Shown: positions 41,716 to 50,714 of the stretch, piece by piece | How positions within the stretch are numbered: the stretch's first letter is position 1 | How the letters are laid out: the number at the start of each line of letters is the position of its first letter | Assembly: GCF_902497625.1 (NCBI RefSeq) | Contig: NZ_CABVGX010000036.1 | Span: 1 to 62,998, forward strand | DNA from: Pseudomonas fluorescens | GTDB lineage: Bacteria; Pseudomonadota; Gammaproteobacteria; Pseudomonadales; Pseudomonadaceae | Reading direction: 5' to 3' | DNA length: 62,998 nt | The notes under the pieces: model-generated | Database searches by the model: none | The model's input: the letters and a program-made list of their open reading frames with translations, nothing else | Told to the model about the DNA's origin: nothing | Made by a program: the position numbers and the translations under genes

Positions 41716-43136
41716 TGAGCCTGAAAGTTTTCCTGCCGAGCTTGCTGGTACTGGCCTTGAGCGCTTGCGCCGTCGGCCCGGACTATCAGACGCCGGCCAC
41801 TGAGCGGGCCAACATTACCAGCGCCACTGACGGCGCGGCCGGTCAAAAGAATTACGACCGCGCACGTTTCGAAGGCATCTGGTGGCAGCAATTCGAAGAC
41901 CCGACCCTCAACCGTCTGGTCACCCAGTCGCTGCAAGGCAACCGCGATTTGCGTGTTGCTTTCGCACGCTGGAAAGCCGCTCGGGCGATTCGTGATGACG
42001 CCAGCAACGATGCCATGCCGACCATCACCAGCCGCGCCAGCAGTGAAGTGGGCAAAGGCCAGATTCCCGGCCAGACCACGCAGCGGGTCAACGCCGAACG
42101 CTACGACCTGGGGCTGGACATGGCCTGGGAACTGGACTTGTTCGGACGTATCCAGCGCAATCTGGAATCCAGCGATGCCGAACAGCAAGCCGCTGAAGCG
42201 GATCTGTACCAACTGCAAGTCAGCATGATTGCCGAACTGGTGGACGCCTACGGGCAACTGCGCGGTGCACAGCTGCGCGAGAAGATCGCCCTGGCTAACC
42301 TGAACAACCAGCAGGAGTCGCGCAAGATCACTGAAAGCCTGCGCGATGCCGGCGTGGGCGATCAGCTCGATGTGGTTCGTGCCGATGCCCGCCTGGCTTC
42401 GGTCGAAGCCAGCGTGCCGCAACTGCAAGCCGAACAGGTTCGCCAGAAAAACCGCATTGCCACCCTGCTGGGTGAGCGTCCGGACAAGCTGAGCGTTGAC
42501 CTCAGCCCGAAAGACTTGCCAGCGATTGCCAAGGCATTGCCGATTGGTGACCCGGGCGAACTGCTGCAACGTCGTCCGGATGTGCGCAGTGCCGAACGCC
42601 AGTTGGCCGCAGCCACCGCGCGCATCGGCGTGGCCAAGGCTGACTTGTTCCCGCGAGTGAGCTTGAGCGGTTTCCTCGGCTTCACCGCCGGGCGCGGTTC
42701 GCAGATCGGTTCTTCGGCGGCCAACGCCTGGGCACTCGGCCCGAGTATCACCTGGGCAGCGTTCGATCTGGGCAGCGTGCGTGCGCGTCTGCGCGGCGCC
42801 GATGCCGAAGCTGAAGGGGCTTTGGCAACGTACGAGCAGCAGGTGTTGCTGGCACTGGAAGAATCGGAAAACGCCTTCAGCGATTACGGTAAACGCCAGC
42901 AGCGCCTGATCTCCCTGATACGCCAGAGCGAGTCAAGCCGCGCTGCCGCCGATCTGGCGCAGATTCGTTACCGCGAAGGCACTGACGATTTCCTCGTGCT
43001 GCTCGACGCGCAACGTGAGCGCCTCGCCGCAGAGGATTCTCAGGCCCAGGCCGAAGTTGATTTGTACCGTGGCATTGTCGCGATCTACAAAGCACTCGGC
43101 GGTGGCTGGCAACCGGAGACGGTCGCCGCCCAATAG
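41715..43136 (+). CDS. oprN: RND outer-membrane channel OprN
   Basis: A 473-residue outer-membrane lipoprotein of the TolC/OprM group. The lipobox LALSAC gives Cys18, followed by VGPDYQTP, the standard mature start. Two repeated halves with GLDMAWELDLFGRI and SITWAAFDLGSVRARLR form the beta barrel and coiled helices. The start is ATG 41715, one base into the mexF stop; a TTG three bases upstream gives the same frame but is unlikely. It ends 18 bp before a tandem terminator. Confidence 0.93.
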   Translation: MSLKVFLPSLLVLALSACAVGPDYQTPATERANITSATDGAAGQKNYDRARFEGIWWQQFEDPTLNRLVTQSLQGNRDLRVAFARWKAARAIRDDASNDAMPTITSRASSEVGKGQIPGQTTQRVNAERYDLGLDMAWELDLFGRIQRNLESSDAEQQAAEADLYQLQVSMIAELVDAYGQLRGAQLREKIALANLNNQQESRKITESLRDAGVGDQLDVVRADARLASVEASVPQLQAEQVRQKNRIATLLGERPDKLSVDLSPKDLPAIAKALPIGDPGELLQRRPDVRSAERQLAAATARIGVAKADLFPRVSLSGFLGFTAGRGSQIGSSAANAWALGPSITWAAFDLGSVRARLRGADAEAEGALATYEQQVLLALEESENAFSDYGKRQQRLISLIRQSESSRAAADLAQIRYREGTDDFLVLLDAQRERLAAEDSQAQAEVDLYRGIVAIYKALGGGWQPETVAAQ

Positions 43137-43153
43137 GATTCAAACGAGCTCCT

Positions 43154-43177
43154 TTGGTTGGCCGCAACCAACCAATT
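43154..43177 (+). terminator. First intrinsic terminator after oprN
   Basis: TTGGTTG / CAACCAA stem (43154-43160 and 43165-43171) with a GCCG loop, followed by CCAATTTTTT. The stem is rather AT-rich, so it may be leaky. Confidence 0.75.
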
Positions 43178-43183
43178 TTTTAG

Positions 43184-43217
43184 CCCCGCGCCTTCATTCG
43201 GTCGCGGGGTTTTTTTT
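43184..43217 (+). terminator. Second, stronger intrinsic terminator after oprN
   Basis: CCCCGCG / CGCGGGG stem with a 12-base loop, followed by eight T residues. It backs up the first terminator and separates the pump operon from the convergent pilU-like gene. Confidence 0.9.
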
Positions 43218-43247
43218 GGTCCCGCAAATCGTGGCAGACGAACGTCG

Positions 43248-44357
43248 CTAGTCCATCAGTCCCCATTCACCGGGCGCTGTCTGAGCGCCGGGCGACGATT
43301 CGGCATGCAACTTGAGGCGCAGACGCAGGTTATTGACCGAGTCGGCATGCTTGAGTGCTTCTTCCTCCGTGATCGCGCCCTCTATAACGAGAGCAAACAA
43401 CGCTCCGTCGTAAGTCTGCATGCCTGACTCGGCGGATTTCTCCATGATCCCTTTGAGCTCATCAAGGGCATTGCGACGGATCAGATCGCCCACGGTCGGC
43501 GTACCCAGCATCACCTCCACCGCAGCCCGGCGCTGTCCGTCACGGGTGCGCACCAGCCGCTGGGAAACGAACGCCTTGAGATTGTTTCCCAGGTCATGCA
43601 ACAGCTGCGTATGCCGTTCTTCCGGGAAGAAATTGATGATGCGATCCAGCGCCTGATGGGCGTTGTGTGCGTGCAAAGTAGAGATCACCAAGTGACCGGT
43701 ATCGGCAAATGCCAAGGCATGTTCCATGGTTTCGCGGTCACGGATTTCGCCAATCAGCACAACGTCCGGGGCCTGGCGCAGGGTGTTTTTCAAGGCCGCA
43801 TGAAAGCTGCGGGTGTCGACGCCGACTTCCCGCTGGTTGATGATCGATTTCTTGTGCCGATGGATGAACTCGATCGGGTCTTCGATGGTGATGATGTGGC
43901 CGCTGCCATGCCGGTTGCGGTAATCGATCAGCGCCGCCAGTGAGGTGGATTTGCCCGAGCCGGTGGCGCCTACGAACAACATCAGCCCTTGTTTGAGCAT
44001 GACTGTTTCCAATAGCACCGGCGGCAGATGCAATTCTTCGTAGCGCGGGATATCCAGCTTGATGTTGCGTGCCACGATCGACACATCGTTGCGCTGCTTG
44101 AAAATGTTCACCCGGAAACGCCCGACGCCCGGTAGCGACATCGCCAGGTTCATCTCCAGTTCCCGATCGAACTCCACGCGCTGTTCGGCGTCCATGATGG
44201 ACGCTGCTATCGCAGCGATCTCGCCCGGCCTGAAGGGCTGTTCCGAGAGGATTTTCAATACCCCGTCGAAGCGTGCGCTGGGTGGCGCGCCGGTAGACAG
44301 GAAAAGATCAGAGCCATTTCGCGTGGCCAGGGTACGTAACAGGGCATCGATTTCCAT
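43248..44357 (-). CDS. PilT/PilU-type secretion ATPase, PilU-like
   Basis: A 369-residue hexameric ATPase of the type IV pilus retraction family. Walker A GATGSGKST is at residues 130-138, the Asp box TIEDPIEF and the Walker B APDVVLIGEIRDRETMEHAL follow, and the His box is TGHLVISTLHAHNA. The extended N-terminal domain (1-100) and the C-terminal tail favour PilU over PilT (344 residues). The start ATG 44357 (MEIDALLRTLATRNGSDLFL) matches family N-termini. No other pilus gene lies nearby; it is an isolated copy with its own promoter region divergent from the histidine kinase. Confidence 0.83.
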   Translation of the reverse strand: MEIDALLRTLATRNGSDLFLSTGAPPSARFDGVLKILSEQPFRPGEIAAIAASIMDAEQRVEFDRELEMNLAMSLPGVGRFRVNIFKQRNDVSIVARNIKLDIPRYEELHLPPVLLETVMLKQGLMLFVGATGSGKSTSLAALIDYRNRHGSGHIITIEDPIEFIHRHKKSIINQREVGVDTRSFHAALKNTLRQAPDVVLIGEIRDRETMEHALAFADTGHLVISTLHAHNAHQALDRIINFFPEERHTQLLHDLGNNLKAFVSQRLVRTRDGQRRAAVEVMLGTPTVGDLIRRNALDELKGIMEKSAESGMQTYDGALFALVIEGAITEEEALKHADSVNNLRLRLKLHAESSPGAQTAPGEWGLMD

Positions 44358-44472
44358 GGCAAAAAGCATCCGCAAACATTCAATGAATAAAAAATGACCG
44401 AAAAAATTCGTCCCGCGTCTACCAACATAGGATAGTAGACGCCGCCACACGACAGACGTGCAGGAAATCTTG

Positions 44473-47010
44473 ATGAACGCATCACCTATCGGCAGCGATG
44501 CCCAGGCCTTGATTGCCAGAATCGACTGGGCAGCCACGCCGCTCGGTGCAGCCAGCACCTGGCCACAAAGCCTGCGTACCGCGGTGGACATCGTCATTCA
44601 CTCACCGATGCCGATGCTGTTGCTTTGGGGGCCGCAGCTCACCCAAATCTACAACGACGGTTTCGCGCTCCTTGCGGGCAACAAGCACCCTGACGCCTTC
44701 GGGCAGCCGACGCATCAGGTCTGGCCGGAACTCGAAGACTTCACCTCGCCGATTTACCAAGCGGTCCTGCAAGGGCAGGTGCGCAGCTATAGCGAGCAGC
44801 GCTTCACCCTGCAGCGCAACGATGGTAACTCAGATTTCTGGCTGGACCTGACCTACAGCCCTGTCTGCGATGAGAGTGCGCAAGTTGCCGGGATTCTGGT
44901 CACTGCTATTGAAACCAATGAGCGCCGGCGCATCGCACTGGAACTCGAACAGCGCTCCGCCGCCAGCCTCAAAGCGCAGCGCGAAACCGAGGAGCGACTG
45001 CAACTGGCGCTGGCTGCCACCGACGCGGTCGGCACTTGGGATTGGGACATCAGCGAAGATCGCTTCATCGCCGACGCGCACTTCGCTCAGCTGCACGGCG
45101 TCGACCCGCAGCGCGCCGGCCATTTACCGATCAGCGATTACCTGGAGGCAGTGCATCCGGAAGACCGCTCGATGGTGATGCGCAGCATCAAGCATTGCAT
45201 CACCCACGCCACCGAATACGCCGAAGAATATCGCTTGCTGCAGGCCGACGGCCAGGTGCGCTGGGTGTTTGCCCGAGGGCGTTGCTACAAGGACCATCAT
45301 GGCCGGCCGATTCGTTTCCTCGGCGCCGCGCTGGACCTCACCGAGCGCAAGCACACCGAGCAGGCCTTGCGCCAGAGTCAGACCGAGCTGCAACTGATCA
45401 TCAACGCGATGCCGATCCTGATCAGTTACGTCGACCGCGATGAACGCTTCCGCCTGAACAACGCTGCGTACCTGGACTGGTACGGCCTGACACCCCAGGA
45501 ACTCTATGGCAAGACGGTGCTTGAAGTGCTGGGGTCAGAGGCCTACGCCTTACGCGCCGATTACATTGCCCAGGCGCTTGCCGGTAAAACCTGCCGCTTC
45601 AGCATCAGCACGCCGCACCGTGATGGCAGCCTGCGCCAGGCCTTGATGAACTACTTGCCCCGTCATGGCGCCGATGGTGCGGTGAACGGTTTTTACATTT
45701 TTGTTATCGATGAAACCGAGCGCAAAAAGACTGAAGAAGCCCTGCGCAATCTCAATGAAACGCTGGAAGAAAGAGTAGCCGCGCGCACCCGTCAACTGGC
45801 CGAAGCCAATGAAAACCTGCTCAGTGAGATGTTCGAGCGCGAGCGCGCGGAAGATGCGTTACGCCATGCGCAAAAAATGGAAGCGGTTGGCCAGTTGACG
45901 GGGGGCATTGCCCATGACTTCAACAACATGCTCACCGGTATCATAGGCAGTCTCGATCTGGTGCAGCGTTATATCGCCGACGGCCGCGCTGCGGAAATCG
46001 GCCGCTTCACCGAGGCGGCTGTGTCATCCGCCAATCGTGCTGCCGCCCTTACTCACCGTCTGCTGGCGTTCTCGCGGCGTCAGTCGCTGGATCGCAAACC
46101 GCTCAACGTCAACGATCTGATCCACTCGCTGGAGGATCTGCTCACTCGCACCAAAGGCGATCACATCGAGCTGCAACTGCAACTCGCCACTGACATCTGG
46201 GCCGTCAACACTGACGTCAGCCAGCTGGAAAATGCCTTGCTCAACCTGGTGATCAACGCTCGCGATGCGATGCCGGACGGCGGCCGACTGCTGATCGCAA
46301 CAGCCAATGTGCACCTTAACGGCAGTGCTGTGACGACCGCTGAAACGGCCAAGCCTGGCGATTATCTGATGATCGCTGTGAGCGACAACGGCACCGGTAT
46401 GACGCCTTCGGTGCTGGCCAAGGTGTTCGACCCGTTTTTCACCACCAAACCCATCGGTCAGGGCACCGGCCTGGGATTGTCGATGATCTATGGTTTCGCC
46501 CAGCAATCCGGGGGTCACGTCGACATTGACAGTGTGCCGGGCCAAGGCACGTGCGTACGTTTGTATCTGCCCAGACTGCTACTGTCGGAAACTGAAGAGA
46601 CGCTGTTACCGTTCACCAGCGAGGCGCCGGCGGCGATTGCCGGGGAGACGGTGGTGCTGGTCGAGGACGATCCGGCGGTACGCATGCTGGTACTCAATCT
46701 GCTCAACGAACTTGGCTATCACGCCCATGAAGCCAAGGATGCCCAGTCCGCCCTGCCCTTGCTTGAATCCGACCTGCGCGTGGATCTATTGGTAACCGAC
46801 GTCGGACTGCCTGGCATGAACGGTCGCCAGTTGGCGGAAATTGCGCGTCAGCACCGGCCGCAGCTCAAGGTGCTGTTCATGACCGGTTATGCGGAAAAAG
46901 CGGCAGAGCGCCAGGGTTTTCTTGAGGACGGCATGGACATGGTCGCCAAACCTTTTTCGATCGATCTGTTGGCCAGCAAGATCCGCACGATGATCAACCA
47001 TCCCGAGTGA
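44473..47010 (+). CDS. Hybrid sensor histidine kinase with PAS domains and receiver
   Basis: An 845-residue soluble sensor kinase. It has an N-terminal PAS-like region (about 15-150), two more PAS/PAC segments (about 170-300 and 310-430), a coiled-coil linker, the dimerisation helix with the phospho-acceptor His481 (QLTGGIAHDFNNML), the ATPase domain (NLVINARDAM, SDNGTGM, GTGLGLSMIYGF), and a C-terminal receiver domain with Asp776 (LLVTDVGLPG). No membrane segment is visible, so it senses an internal signal such as redox state or light. It is a single gene divergent from the pilU-like gene. AGGAAATC upstream supports ATG 44473. Confidence 0.88.
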   Translation: MNASPIGSDAQALIARIDWAATPLGAASTWPQSLRTAVDIVIHSPMPMLLLWGPQLTQIYNDGFALLAGNKHPDAFGQPTHQVWPELEDFTSPIYQAVLQGQVRSYSEQRFTLQRNDGNSDFWLDLTYSPVCDESAQVAGILVTAIETNERRRIALELEQRSAASLKAQRETEERLQLALAATDAVGTWDWDISEDRFIADAHFAQLHGVDPQRAGHLPISDYLEAVHPEDRSMVMRSIKHCITHATEYAEEYRLLQADGQVRWVFARGRCYKDHHGRPIRFLGAALDLTERKHTEQALRQSQTELQLIINAMPILISYVDRDERFRLNNAAYLDWYGLTPQELYGKTVLEVLGSEAYALRADYIAQALAGKTCRFSISTPHRDGSLRQALMNYLPRHGADGAVNGFYIFVIDETERKKTEEALRNLNETLEERVAARTRQLAEANENLLSEMFERERAEDALRHAQKMEAVGQLTGGIAHDFNNMLTGIIGSLDLVQRYIADGRAAEIGRFTEAAVSSANRAAALTHRLLAFSRRQSLDRKPLNVNDLIHSLEDLLTRTKGDHIELQLQLATDIWAVNTDVSQLENALLNLVINARDAMPDGGRLLIATANVHLNGSAVTTAETAKPGDYLMIAVSDNGTGMTPSVLAKVFDPFFTTKPIGQGTGLGLSMIYGFAQQSGGHVDIDSVPGQGTCVRLYLPRLLLSETEETLLPFTSEAPAAIAGETVVLVEDDPAVRMLVLNLLNELGYHAHEAKDAQSALPLLESDLRVDLLVTDVGLPGMNGRQLAEIARQHRPQLKVLFMTGYAEKAAERQGFLEDGMDMVAKPFSIDLLASKIRTMINHPE

Positions 47011-47064
47011 CTTGAGGCATAATCGCGCGCCCCGTTGTCACCACCGCTGCAAGGTATCGTCCTG

Positions 47065-47340
47065 ATGAAAGCTCAAGCCCGTCACATTCTGGTGAAAACC
47101 TCGGAAGAAGCCGAGCAACTGAAACAACGCATCGCCAAAGGTGAGGCGTTCGATGTGCTGGCCAGGAAATATTCGACCTGCCCGTCGGGCAAACGTGGCG
47201 GCGACCTTGGTGAAGTGCGCCCGGGGCAAATGGTCGGGGTGATTGATGCGGTGATTTTCAAGAAACCGCTGCGGGTGGTGCACGGGCCGGTGAAGAGCAA
47301 GTTTGGCTATCACTTGGTCCAAGTGTTTTACCGGGATTGA
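47065..47340 (+). CDS. Parvulin-type peptidyl-prolyl isomerase, PpiC-like
   Basis: A 91-residue single-domain parvulin, equal in length to E. coli PpiC (93). It has ARHILVKTSEEAEQL at the N-terminus, KYSTCPSGKRGGDLGEVRPGQMV in the centre and GPVKSKFGYHLVQV at the end, which carry the conserved active-site His, Cys/Ser and Phe residues of the family. It catalyses prolyl cis-trans isomerisation in the cytoplasm. ATG 47065 is the first Met of the fold. It lies 54 bp after the kinase gene and is followed by a dispersed-repeat copy. Confidence 0.88.
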   Translation: MKAQARHILVKTSEEAEQLKQRIAKGEAFDVLARKYSTCPSGKRGGDLGEVRPGQMVGVIDAVIFKKPLRVVHGPVKSKFGYHLVQVFYRD

Positions 47341-47347
47341 TGGCGCC

Positions 47348-47446
47348 GCGCAGAACCTCCACTCAGCCTGCCGACGGGCCACTAACCGCCACAGCCGCCG
47401 AGGCGGGCCTGATAGCCGACCTGGCTCGTTGTTTGATCGCATTCCA
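47348..47446. repeat. Short copy of a dispersed intergenic repeat
   Basis: This 99-bp segment (begins GCGCAGAACCTCCACTCAGC) matches 61747-61846 with only scattered differences. It starts 8 bp after the ppiC stop codon. It is the right-hand end of the longer element seen near 61.55-61.85 kb. Confidence 0.88.
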
Positions 47447-47450
47447 CAAT

Positions 47451-47474
47451 GTGGGAGCGAGCCCGCTCGCGAAT
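47451..47474 (+). repeat. Single REP palindrome
   Basis: GTGGGAGCGAGCCCGCTCGC, one REP core of the common class, directly after the dispersed repeat. Confidence 0.85.
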
Positions 47475-47501
47475 AAACTGCGCAGCAGGCGGCCATTCCC
47501 A

Positions 47502-48419
47502 TCACCGCGGAATCAACGCCCCCGGCACCTGAATAACCCGACTCGCCAAACGATGCCCCGCTTCAGCAGCTTGCACTGGACTGCCCCCTTTCAGCCGACA
47601 GGCCAGGTAAGCCGCACTGAATGAATCCCCAGCCGCCGTCGTGTCCACGACGTGCTCGACCTTCTGCGCGGGCACTTCTGATAATTCGCCATCACACCGA
47701 ATCAAACACGCCTCCGCGCCGCGCTTAAGCACTACCTCCGACGTACCCATTTGCTCATACGCCGCGAACACCGCGTCGCAATCGGAAAAGTGGAACAGCG
47801 CCTGTTCGTCTTCGACGGTCAGCAGCGCCAGATCGACGTGGGGCAGAACGCTGCGATAAGCCGCTCGCGCATCTTCGACTGTCGCCCACAAACGTGGTCG
47901 ATAGTTGTTGTCGAAGACGACTCGCGCACCCTGCATACGGGCTTCGATCAAGGCTTCCAGCAACTTTTCTCGCCCTTGGACGCCCAGCACTGCCAGGGTT
48001 ATGCCGCTGAAATAAAGCACGTCGTACGTTGGCAATGCCGCCAGAATCGGGGCCGCCGCTGCGGTAGTGAAGCACTCGCGCACGGCGGCTTCGTTGCGCC
48101 AGTAGAGAAACCGTCGTTCGCCAGCCGCGTCAGTCTGGATGCAGTACAGACCCGGCAGGCGCCCCGGCAGTCGCTGGACCCTCGACAAACCGATGTTCTC
48201 CTGCGCCCAACTGCGACACATGGCATCGCTGAAGCTGTCGTCTCCCAGCGCCGTGACGTAGTCCACCGAGCCCTCGCTGCCCAGTTCGCGGGAAAGATAG
48301 ACCGCCGTGTTCAAGGTGTCGCCACCGAAGCTTTGTTGCAACGAGCCGTCGGCGCGTTGCTGGAGCTCGATCATGCATTCGCCGATCAGCGCGATGCGTG
48401 GGGAGATTGGGGTATTCAT
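47502..48419 (-). CDS. PfkB-family sugar kinase, 2-dehydro-3-deoxygluconokinase-like
   Basis: A 305-residue ribokinase-fold carbohydrate kinase. It has SFGGDTLNTAVYLSREL at the N-terminal substrate side (residues 29-45) and DTTAAGDSFSAAYLACRL near 250, containing the catalytic Asp and the anion hole; the usual GAGD is AAGD. The pattern fits KdgK, which phosphorylates 2-keto-3-deoxygluconate, but related kinases act on other keto-acids or sugars. ATG 48419 (MNTPISPRIALIGECMIEL) is chosen; the frame extends into a REP pair. It may be in one unit with the upstream D-amino acid enzyme gene across that REP pair. Confidence 0.8.
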   Translation of the reverse strand: MNTPISPRIALIGECMIELQQRADGSLQQSFGGDTLNTAVYLSRELGSEGSVDYVTALGDDSFSDAMCRSWAQENIGLSRVQRLPGRLPGLYCIQTDAAGERRFLYWRNEAAVRECFTTAAAAPILAALPTYDVLYFSGITLAVLGVQGREKLLEALIEARMQGARVVFDNNYRPRLWATVEDARAAYRSVLPHVDLALLTVEDEQALFHFSDCDAVFAAYEQMGTSEVVLKRGAEACLIRCDGELSEVPAQKVEHVVDTTAAGDSFSAAYLACRLKGGSPVQAAEAGHRLASRVIQVPGALIPR

Positions 48420-48461
48420 TGGGATAAAGTCTCTGCAGTTGCGGTGTCGTCTTGAAGAACC

Positions 48462-48526
48462 TTTCGCGAGCAGGCTCGCTCCCACAGAGAACGCATTCCA
48501 GTGTGGGAGCGAGCCTGCTCGCGAAG
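48462..48526. repeat. REP pair
   Basis: Two REP palindromes in inverted arrangement (TTCGCGAGCAGGCTCGCTCC and the complementary copy ending GCTCGCGAAGG) with about 17 bp between them. Confidence 0.9.
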
Positions 48527-48547
48527 GCCGCACCTCGGTCTAAAGCC

Positions 48548-49765
48548 TTAAAAACAGGTTTCCATGGTCTCGATGACGTTCAACTGCTCATCCACCAGGC
48601 AGGCGACCCGCCACTTGTCGAAAGTCAGACACGGGTGGGAAGTGCCGAAAGAAATGATATCGCCCACGCGCAACTCAACGCCCGGCGCCACGCTCATGAA
48701 CGCGTGCTGATCCATGACTGCCGTCACTGTGCAGGCGCTGGCATCCTCGCCCGCCGCCGGTATCACGTCCGCCTTGTAACGCAGCAGTGGTACCGGCAAA
48801 CCGGCGTCATAGGCCACATCGCGTTTGCCCAGTGCAATTACCGCAAATCCCGGTTCCGGCAACGATTGCACGTGCGCCCAGACCTCCAGCGCCGGACGCA
48901 GGCCCTCGTGCAGATCGCTGCGCCGGTCGAGCACGCAGCATTGCGCGTCCTTGTAAATGCCATGATCGTGCGCCACGTAACTGCCCGGGCGCAGCACGCT
49001 GAGGAAACGCCCGCCGGCATTCTGCGCCTCGAAAGATTCCGCGATCAGGTCATACCAGGCTGAACCCGAGGCGGTGATGATCGGCTTGGGGATGGCAAAG
49101 GCGCCGCTGTCCTGCAATTGCACGGCCAGACGCACCAGCGATGAGGCAAACTCGCGGATGCCGGTCTCTGCGTGATCACCGTGGATCACCCCTTCGTAAC
49201 CTTCGATGCCAGTCAGCGCCAGGGCCGGTTGCGCCGCAATGGCTTTGGCCAGAGCGATCACTTCTTCCTCCGTGCGACAACCGCAACGACCACCGACCAC
49301 GCCGTATTCGATCATGACGTTGAGGCGCACACCGCGCGAGGCGAAATAGGTGCCAAGGTCTGCGACGTTGTCCGGATGATCGACCATGCAGTGGAATTCG
49401 AATGCCGAATCGGCCAGCAGGTCGGCAATCAGTGCCATGTTCGGTGTGCCAACCAGTTGGTTGGCCATCAACACCCGGCGAACGCCATGGGCATAGGCCG
49501 CACGGGTTTGCGTGGCGCTGGCAAGGGTGATGCCCCAGGCGCCGGCGTCCAGCTGGCGGCGAAACAGCGCCGGGGTCATGCTGGTTTTACCGTGGGGCGC
49601 CAGTTGCGCCCCGCTGTTGCTGACGAAGGCCTGCATCCAGCGAATGTTGTGCTCCAGCGCCTCGCGGTGCAGGACCAGCGCGGGCAGGCTGACGTCGCGC
49701 ACCAGGTTGGCGCCGTTGTGTGCAGCGCCTTTTTCCACGGCGGCTGAAGAGTGGGCAGAAGACAT
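48548..49765 (-). CDS. Fold-type III PLP enzyme, D-threonine aldolase/D-serine dehydratase-like (DSD1 type)
   Basis: A 405-residue enzyme of the alanine racemase-like fold. The PLP lysine is in APHGKTSM (Lys60), and the C-terminal metal site has candidate ligands in MDQHAFM and GTSHPCLTFDKW. Family members cleave D-threonine or dehydrate D-serine. A dehydratase would release 2-aminoacrylate, which the RidA protein two genes away can hydrolyse. GAGGAA nine bases upstream supports ATG 49765; ATG 49780 is also in frame. It starts 39 bp after the IclR stop and, with the RidA and ABC genes upstream, fits a D-amino acid uptake-catabolism set. Confidence 0.8.
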   Translation of the reverse strand: MSSAHSSAAVEKGAAHNGANLVRDVSLPALVLHREALEHNIRWMQAFVSNSGAQLAPHGKTSMTPALFRRQLDAGAWGITLASATQTRAAYAHGVRRVLMANQLVGTPNMALIADLLADSAFEFHCMVDHPDNVADLGTYFASRGVRLNVMIEYGVVGGRCGCRTEEEVIALAKAIAAQPALALTGIEGYEGVIHGDHAETGIREFASSLVRLAVQLQDSGAFAIPKPIITASGSAWYDLIAESFEAQNAGGRFLSVLRPGSYVAHDHGIYKDAQCCVLDRRSDLHEGLRPALEVWAHVQSLPEPGFAVIALGKRDVAYDAGLPVPLLRYKADVIPAAGEDASACTVTAVMDQHAFMSVAPGVELRVGDIISFGTSHPCLTFDKWRVACLVDEQLNVIETMETCF

Positions 49766-49804
49766 GTTCAAATTCCTCATGTACGCGGCCGTGAGCAGCC
49801 GCTG

Positions 49805-50584
49805 TTATTCGTTGATGCGACGCGCCAGACTGTTGGCGCTGTCGATCAGTACCTGGCGATAGTCGTTGTAGTTTTTCTTCGCATCGGCGCGCGGGGCGAC
49901 GATGCACAGGGTCGCGATGGCCACACCGTCCGGGTCTTTGACCGGCGCGGCGAAACAATGCGTGAAGGTATCGGCGACACTGTCAAAGGAGAAAAATCCG
50001 TCGGCGTGCGCCTGACGGATCTGCGCCAGAAAATGCGCCAGCGGCAGACGCTCGCCATCGGGCAGAATGAAGTCGTCAGGGTCGATCAGGTCAGCGATGG
50101 CCTGGTCGCTCAAGTGCGCGAGCAACAATCGTCCGGAAGCCGTCCACGGGATTGGCGCGTTTTCACCGATGTCCGAAGAAATGCGAAAGTGCCGTTCGCC
50201 TTCCTTCATCAATGCCACGGTGTATTTGCGGCCGTTGAGCAGGCACATCTGCGCGGTTTCGCGGGTCCGGCTGACGATTTCCTGCAAGGCTTGATCGGCT
50301 TCGCGGGTCAGGTCGAAGTGGCGCAAGTGCGCCTGACCGAGAAAATACAGCTGCCGGCCGAGATAGACGTGACCGTCCTTGCCGACGGGTTCGAGGATGC
50401 GCCTTTCCAGCAACGAAGCGACCAGTTCGTAAACCGTGGATTTGGGGCTGCCGATCCCGCTGGCGATTTCATTCGGGCGCAGGGGTTGGCCGATCTCCTT
50501 GAGGAAATCGAGGATATCGAACGCCCGATCCAGGCCCCGGGCCCGGCGTTTGATGGTGTCTTCGGTCATTTCAGTGATTCCCAT
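49805..50584 (-). CDS. IclR-family regulator
   Basis: A 259-residue IclR protein. The N-terminal winged helix is at residues about 15-75 (LDRAFDILDFLKEIGQPLRPNEIASGIGSPKSTVYELVASLLERR), and the C-terminal effector domain has WTASGRLLLAHLSD and the FAAPVKDPDG...TLCIVAP segment. ATG 50584 is given; ATG 50569 (MTEDTIKRR) is possible. It lies between the D-amino acid enzyme and the RidA/ABC genes, so it most likely controls both. Its ligand could be the amino acid or the keto-acid product. Confidence 0.86.
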   Translation of the reverse strand: MGITEMTEDTIKRRARGLDRAFDILDFLKEIGQPLRPNEIASGIGSPKSTVYELVASLLERRILEPVGKDGHVYLGRQLYFLGQAHLRHFDLTREADQALQEIVSRTRETAQMCLLNGRKYTVALMKEGERHFRISSDIGENAPIPWTASGRLLLAHLSDQAIADLIDPDDFILPDGERLPLAHFLAQIRQAHADGFFSFDSVADTFTHCFAAPVKDPDGVAIATLCIVAPRADAKKNYNDYRQVLIDSANSLARRINE

Positions 50585-50634
50585 ACAAAGTACCGGGAGT
50601 TTAACCAGGGTGCTGCGTCGACAGTCAGGCCGTC

Positions 50635-50698
50635 ATCGCGAGCGGGCTCACTCCCACATAGGAATGCGTTCTCTTGTGGGAGCGAGCCTGTTCGCGAA
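50635..50698. repeat. REP pair
   Basis: Inverted REP palindromes CGCGAGCGGGCTCACTCCCA and TGTGGGAGCGAGCCTGTTCG with 15 bp between the halves, in the gap between the RidA and IclR genes. Confidence 0.9.
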
Positions 50699-50714
50699 GA
50701 ATCCACCGCAGGGT

